Positions 61,841 to 64,000 of a stretch of 64,000 bases of DNA are shown piece after piece. Within the stretch, counting starts at the first letter, position 1. Each line of letters opens with the position of its first letter. Both the position numbers and the translations under genes were made by a program. Source of the stretch: Sphingobacterium gobiense (GTDB lineage: Bacteria; Bacteroidota; Bacteroidia; Sphingobacteriales; Sphingobacteriaceae); the NCBI RefSeq assembly GCF_002980575.1, contig NZ_PVBS01000001.1:1054001-1118000 (forward strand). The letters are read 5' to 3'. The notes under the pieces are model-generated. The model searched no databases and was not told where the DNA came from. It saw only the letters and a program-made list of their open reading frames with translations.

Positions 61841-62656
61841 CTATAAAATTGCTTCGCGGATACGCACCAATTTTTCGAGTAAGCCCTCCAACAAATCGAG
61901 ATGTAACATATTTGCTCCATCTGATTTTGCATTCGCAGGATCAGGATGCGTTTCTATAAATAGTCCGTCTGCGCCGACAGCGATAGCGGCCTTCGCTATT
62001 GTTTCAATAAGCTCAGGTTTCCCTCCCGTAACACCCGATAGTTGATTAGGTTGTTGTAATGAATGTGTACAGTCCATCACTGTTGGCACATTAAACGCAC
62101 GCATCTCCGGCAAACCACGAAAATCAACAATTAAATCCTGGTATCCGAATGTGTTTCCTCTATCGGTTAAAAAAACCTTGTCATTTCCCGCGTCTTTTAC
62201 TTTATCTACGGCAAATTTCATCGAAGCAGCAGACAGAAACTGACCCTTTTTGATGTTGATTACTTTACCTGTCTCAGCAGCAGCTACCAACAATTCTGTT
62301 TGTCTACACAGAAATGCCGGGATCTGTAATACATCGACATATGCAGCCGCAATAGCCGCTTCCTGGCGTTCATGTATATCGGTCACAGTCGGAACACCAA
62401 ATGTTTTGCCTACCTTTTCTAATATTTTTAAAGCCTTCTCGTCTCCTATTCCTGTAAAGGAATCCGAACGCGAGCGATTAGCTTTTCGATAGGACCCCTT
62501 AAAGATGTACGGAATTCCATATCTATCCGTAATCTTTACAATCCGCTCCGCGATCCGCAAGGCTATTTCTTCTCCTTCAATTGCGCAAGGTCCTGCCATT
62601 AAAAAAAAACGGGTAGATTCCCGATGTTTAATAGCAGGTAAATATTGTTGAATCAT
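61841..62656 (-). CDS. kdsA: KDO-8-phosphate synthase
   Basis: Condenses arabinose 5-phosphate with PEP to KDO 8-phosphate for lipopolysaccharide. 271 residues with FFLMAGPCAIEGEEIA, FKGSYRKANRSRSDSFTGIG (KANRS motif), DVLQIPAFLCRQTELLVAA and VMDCTHSLQQP. The Cys in AGPCAIE marks the metal-dependent class; non-metal enzymes have Asn there. It lies 13 bp downstream of recQ in the same direction. Its relative, the DAHP synthase domain, is at 30.1 kb. Confidence 0.95.
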   Translation of the reverse strand: MIQQYLPAIKHRESTRFFLMAGPCAIEGEEIALRIAERIVKITDRYGIPYIFKGSYRKANRSRSDSFTGIGDEKALKILEKVGKTFGVPTVTDIHERQEAAIAAAYVDVLQIPAFLCRQTELLVAAAETGKVINIKKGQFLSAASMKFAVDKVKDAGNDKVFLTDRGNTFGYQDLIVDFRGLPEMRAFNVPTVMDCTHSLQQPNQLSGVTGGKPELIETIAKAAIAVGADGLFIETHPDPANAKSDGANMLHLDLLEGLLEKLVRIREAIL

Positions 62657-62669
62657 CTATTATAAATTA

Positions 62670-64000
62670 CTAATTTCCTAATTCAGACATGAATTTAATT
62701 CGCATTAACTGAATATCCTCATACGTGTAGTCGTCTTCCCCTAGTTCCTTTAGCGCTTCTTGGATAGAATCTACTTCAGCTGTTCGGAAGTAATCATATA
62801 CTTCTTCTTGCCGATCACTATCAATCATCTCATCCACAAAATATCCGATATTCAGCTTTGTTCCAGAATTAACAATAGACTCAACTTCTTTAAGTAAATC
62901 CTCATAACTAATTCCCTTAGAGGAGGCTATATCCTCTAAACCTATCTTCCGATCTATATTTTGTATAATAGAAACTTTTAATGCCGATTTATTTGCGGTG
63001 CTCTTAATAACAAGATCCAATGGGCGGTCAATGTCATTATCGTCCACATATTGTTTAATTAACTCGACAAATGGTTTTCCAAATTTAAGCGCTTTACCTG
63101 CCCCTACACCGTGCATTTGTTTCAGTTCATCCAAACTAACAGGATAGTGAGTGCACATTTCATCCAGTGATGGATCTTGAAATATCACAAAGGGAGGTAA
63201 AGACCTCTGCTTTGCTATTTTCTTTCTTAAATCTCTCAACATTTTCAACAACTCCGTATCCAATGTTCCTGAACCCTGTGCCACTTCGTCTGTCCCGTCC
63301 TCATCTGCCTTCTCCATTATTCTATTTAGAATAAATCTGATACCATAGGGATTAGCTATATATCTTCTACCGTGCTCTGTAAGCGTTAACAAACCATAAT
63401 GGTCAATGTCCTTCTTTAAAAAATCGTTTAATTCCGCTTGTCGAATCAATGATTTCCAATAGTTTACACCTAAGCTTTTGCCTTTTCCGAACAGCGGATG
63501 TAAATCATGTTTATAAGATGATACCGGCTGATTGTTTTGTCCAATCATCACATTGATAATATGATGATCGTCAAACTTCTCTCCTTCTTTATCTATAAAG
63601 CGTAATACCTCCAGCAAATTTTCCTCGGCGTCAAAATACGTCTTTGGCGCGCGACAGTTGTCACACATATTATTGCAGCCCGTTTCGTCAAACTGTTCTC
63701 CGAAATAATGTAAAATTTGTTTTCGACGACATACAGACGATTCCGAATAGTCGATGACTTCTTTTAAAATTTGTGTACCTATTTCCCTCTCGGAAACAGG
63801 TTTATCTTTCATAAACTTCGTTAGTTTCTCAATATCCTTTTCAGAATAGAAAGCTAAACAAATCCCCTCACCTCCATCACGTCCCGCACGACCGGTTTCC
63901 TGGTAATACCCTTCCATCGACTTTGGTATGTCATGATGGATCACATAACGAACATCCGGCTTGTCTATCCCCATCCCAAAAGCAATAGTCGCCACGATAA
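62670..64000 (-). CDS. recQ: RecQ DNA helicase, C-terminal part (cut by window edge)
   Basis: The reading frame runs off the right edge, so the helicase motifs I to IV are missing from view and the true start lies outside. What is present begins in [20 protein letters not shown] (motif V) and motif [15 protein letters not shown]. The RQC zinc site has four Cys ([23 protein letters not shown]). A winged-helix domain and an HRDC domain ([20 protein letters not shown]) follow, then a 100-residue C-terminal addition. It unwinds DNA during recombination and repair. Confidence 0.9.
   Translation of the reverse strand, partial: IVATIAFGMGIDKPDVRYVIHHDIPKSMEGYYQETGRAGRDGGEGICLAFYSEKDIEKLTKFMKDKPVSEREIGTQILKEVIDYSESSVCRRKQILHYFGEQFDETGCNNMCDNCRAPKTYFDAEENLLEVLRFIDKEGEKFDDHHIINVMIGQNNQPVSSYKHDLHPLFGKGKSLGVNYWKSLIRQAELNDFLKKDIDHYGLLTLTEHGRRYIANPYGIRFILNRIMEKADEDGTDEVAQGSGTLDTELLKMLRDLRKKIAKQRSLPPFVIFQDPSLDEMCTHYPVSLDELKQMHGVGAGKALKFGKPFVELIKQYVDDNDIDRPLDLVIKSTANKSALKVSIIQNIDRKIGLEDIASSKGISYEDLLKEVESIVNSGTKLNIGYFVDEMIDSDRQEEVYDYFRTAEVDSIQEALKELGEDDYTYEDIQLMRIKFMSELGN

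Overview
The window looks like a chromosomal segment of a member of the Bacteroidota, most likely family Sphingobacteriaceae. The evidence is the gene content: a SusC/SusD pair driven by an ECF sigma and a FecR anti-sigma, a primary sigma factor without the long N-terminal region, a DAHP synthase fused to chorismate mutase, a single-chain 2-oxoacid dehydrogenase E1, an alternative GlmU-like protein and a LysRS with a C-terminal extension. Many genes are preceded by the Bacteroidota-type -7 box TAnnTTTG, and three promoters show the full form TTTG-N20-TAnnTTTG. Shine-Dalgarno sequences are mostly absent. No phage, insertion sequence or CRISPR was seen.

Layout. 0-2.7 kb: xylulokinase divergent from a LacI-type regulator, with a LacI-like palindrome between them. 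2.7-8.6 kb: cation/proton antiporter, LolC/E-type permease, fmt, a small HTH regulator and rpoD. 8.6-11.8 kb: M16 peptidase and tRNA-Arg(CCG). 11.8-15.0 kb: a three-gene, histidine-rich metal (probably zinc) uptake operon whose promoter carries a palindrome between its -33 and -7 boxes. 15.0-20.5 kb: xerD, an OmpA-like lipoprotein, NAD(P)HX repair enzyme and an M1 peptidase. 20.6-26.3 kb: the cell-shape operon mreB-mreC-mreD-mrdA-rodA. 26.5-28.7 kb: an unknown acidic protein, a YigZ-type protein and an EamA transporter.

29.1-33.6 kb is the most striking locus. A promoter is followed by a 17-codon leader peptide with seven Phe/Tyr codons, an antiterminator/terminator pair, and then pheA, DAHP synthase-chorismate mutase, aroA and aroC. 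It reads as a ribosome-dependent attenuator controlling phenylalanine synthesis. After it come 680 noncoding bases full of palindromes and a worn 21-bp repeat.

34.3-47.6 kb: fused E1, purL, a serine hydrolase, an acyltransferase, a 21/84-bp tandem repeat array, kdsB, a HAD phosphatase, a TauE/SafE permease, a small GNAT protein, mqnC (futalosine menaquinone route) and scpB. 47.8 kb: a 53-residue, extremely acidic small protein with its own terminator. 48.0-54.8 kb: SusD, SusC (with STN domain), FecR and ECF sigma, without nearby degradative enzymes. 55.0-64.0 kb: an HTH regulator, the overlapping run glmU-like-tpiA-prmA-mpl, zinc-independent L31 (rpmE2), lysS, kdsA and the C-terminal part of recQ, which runs off the right edge.
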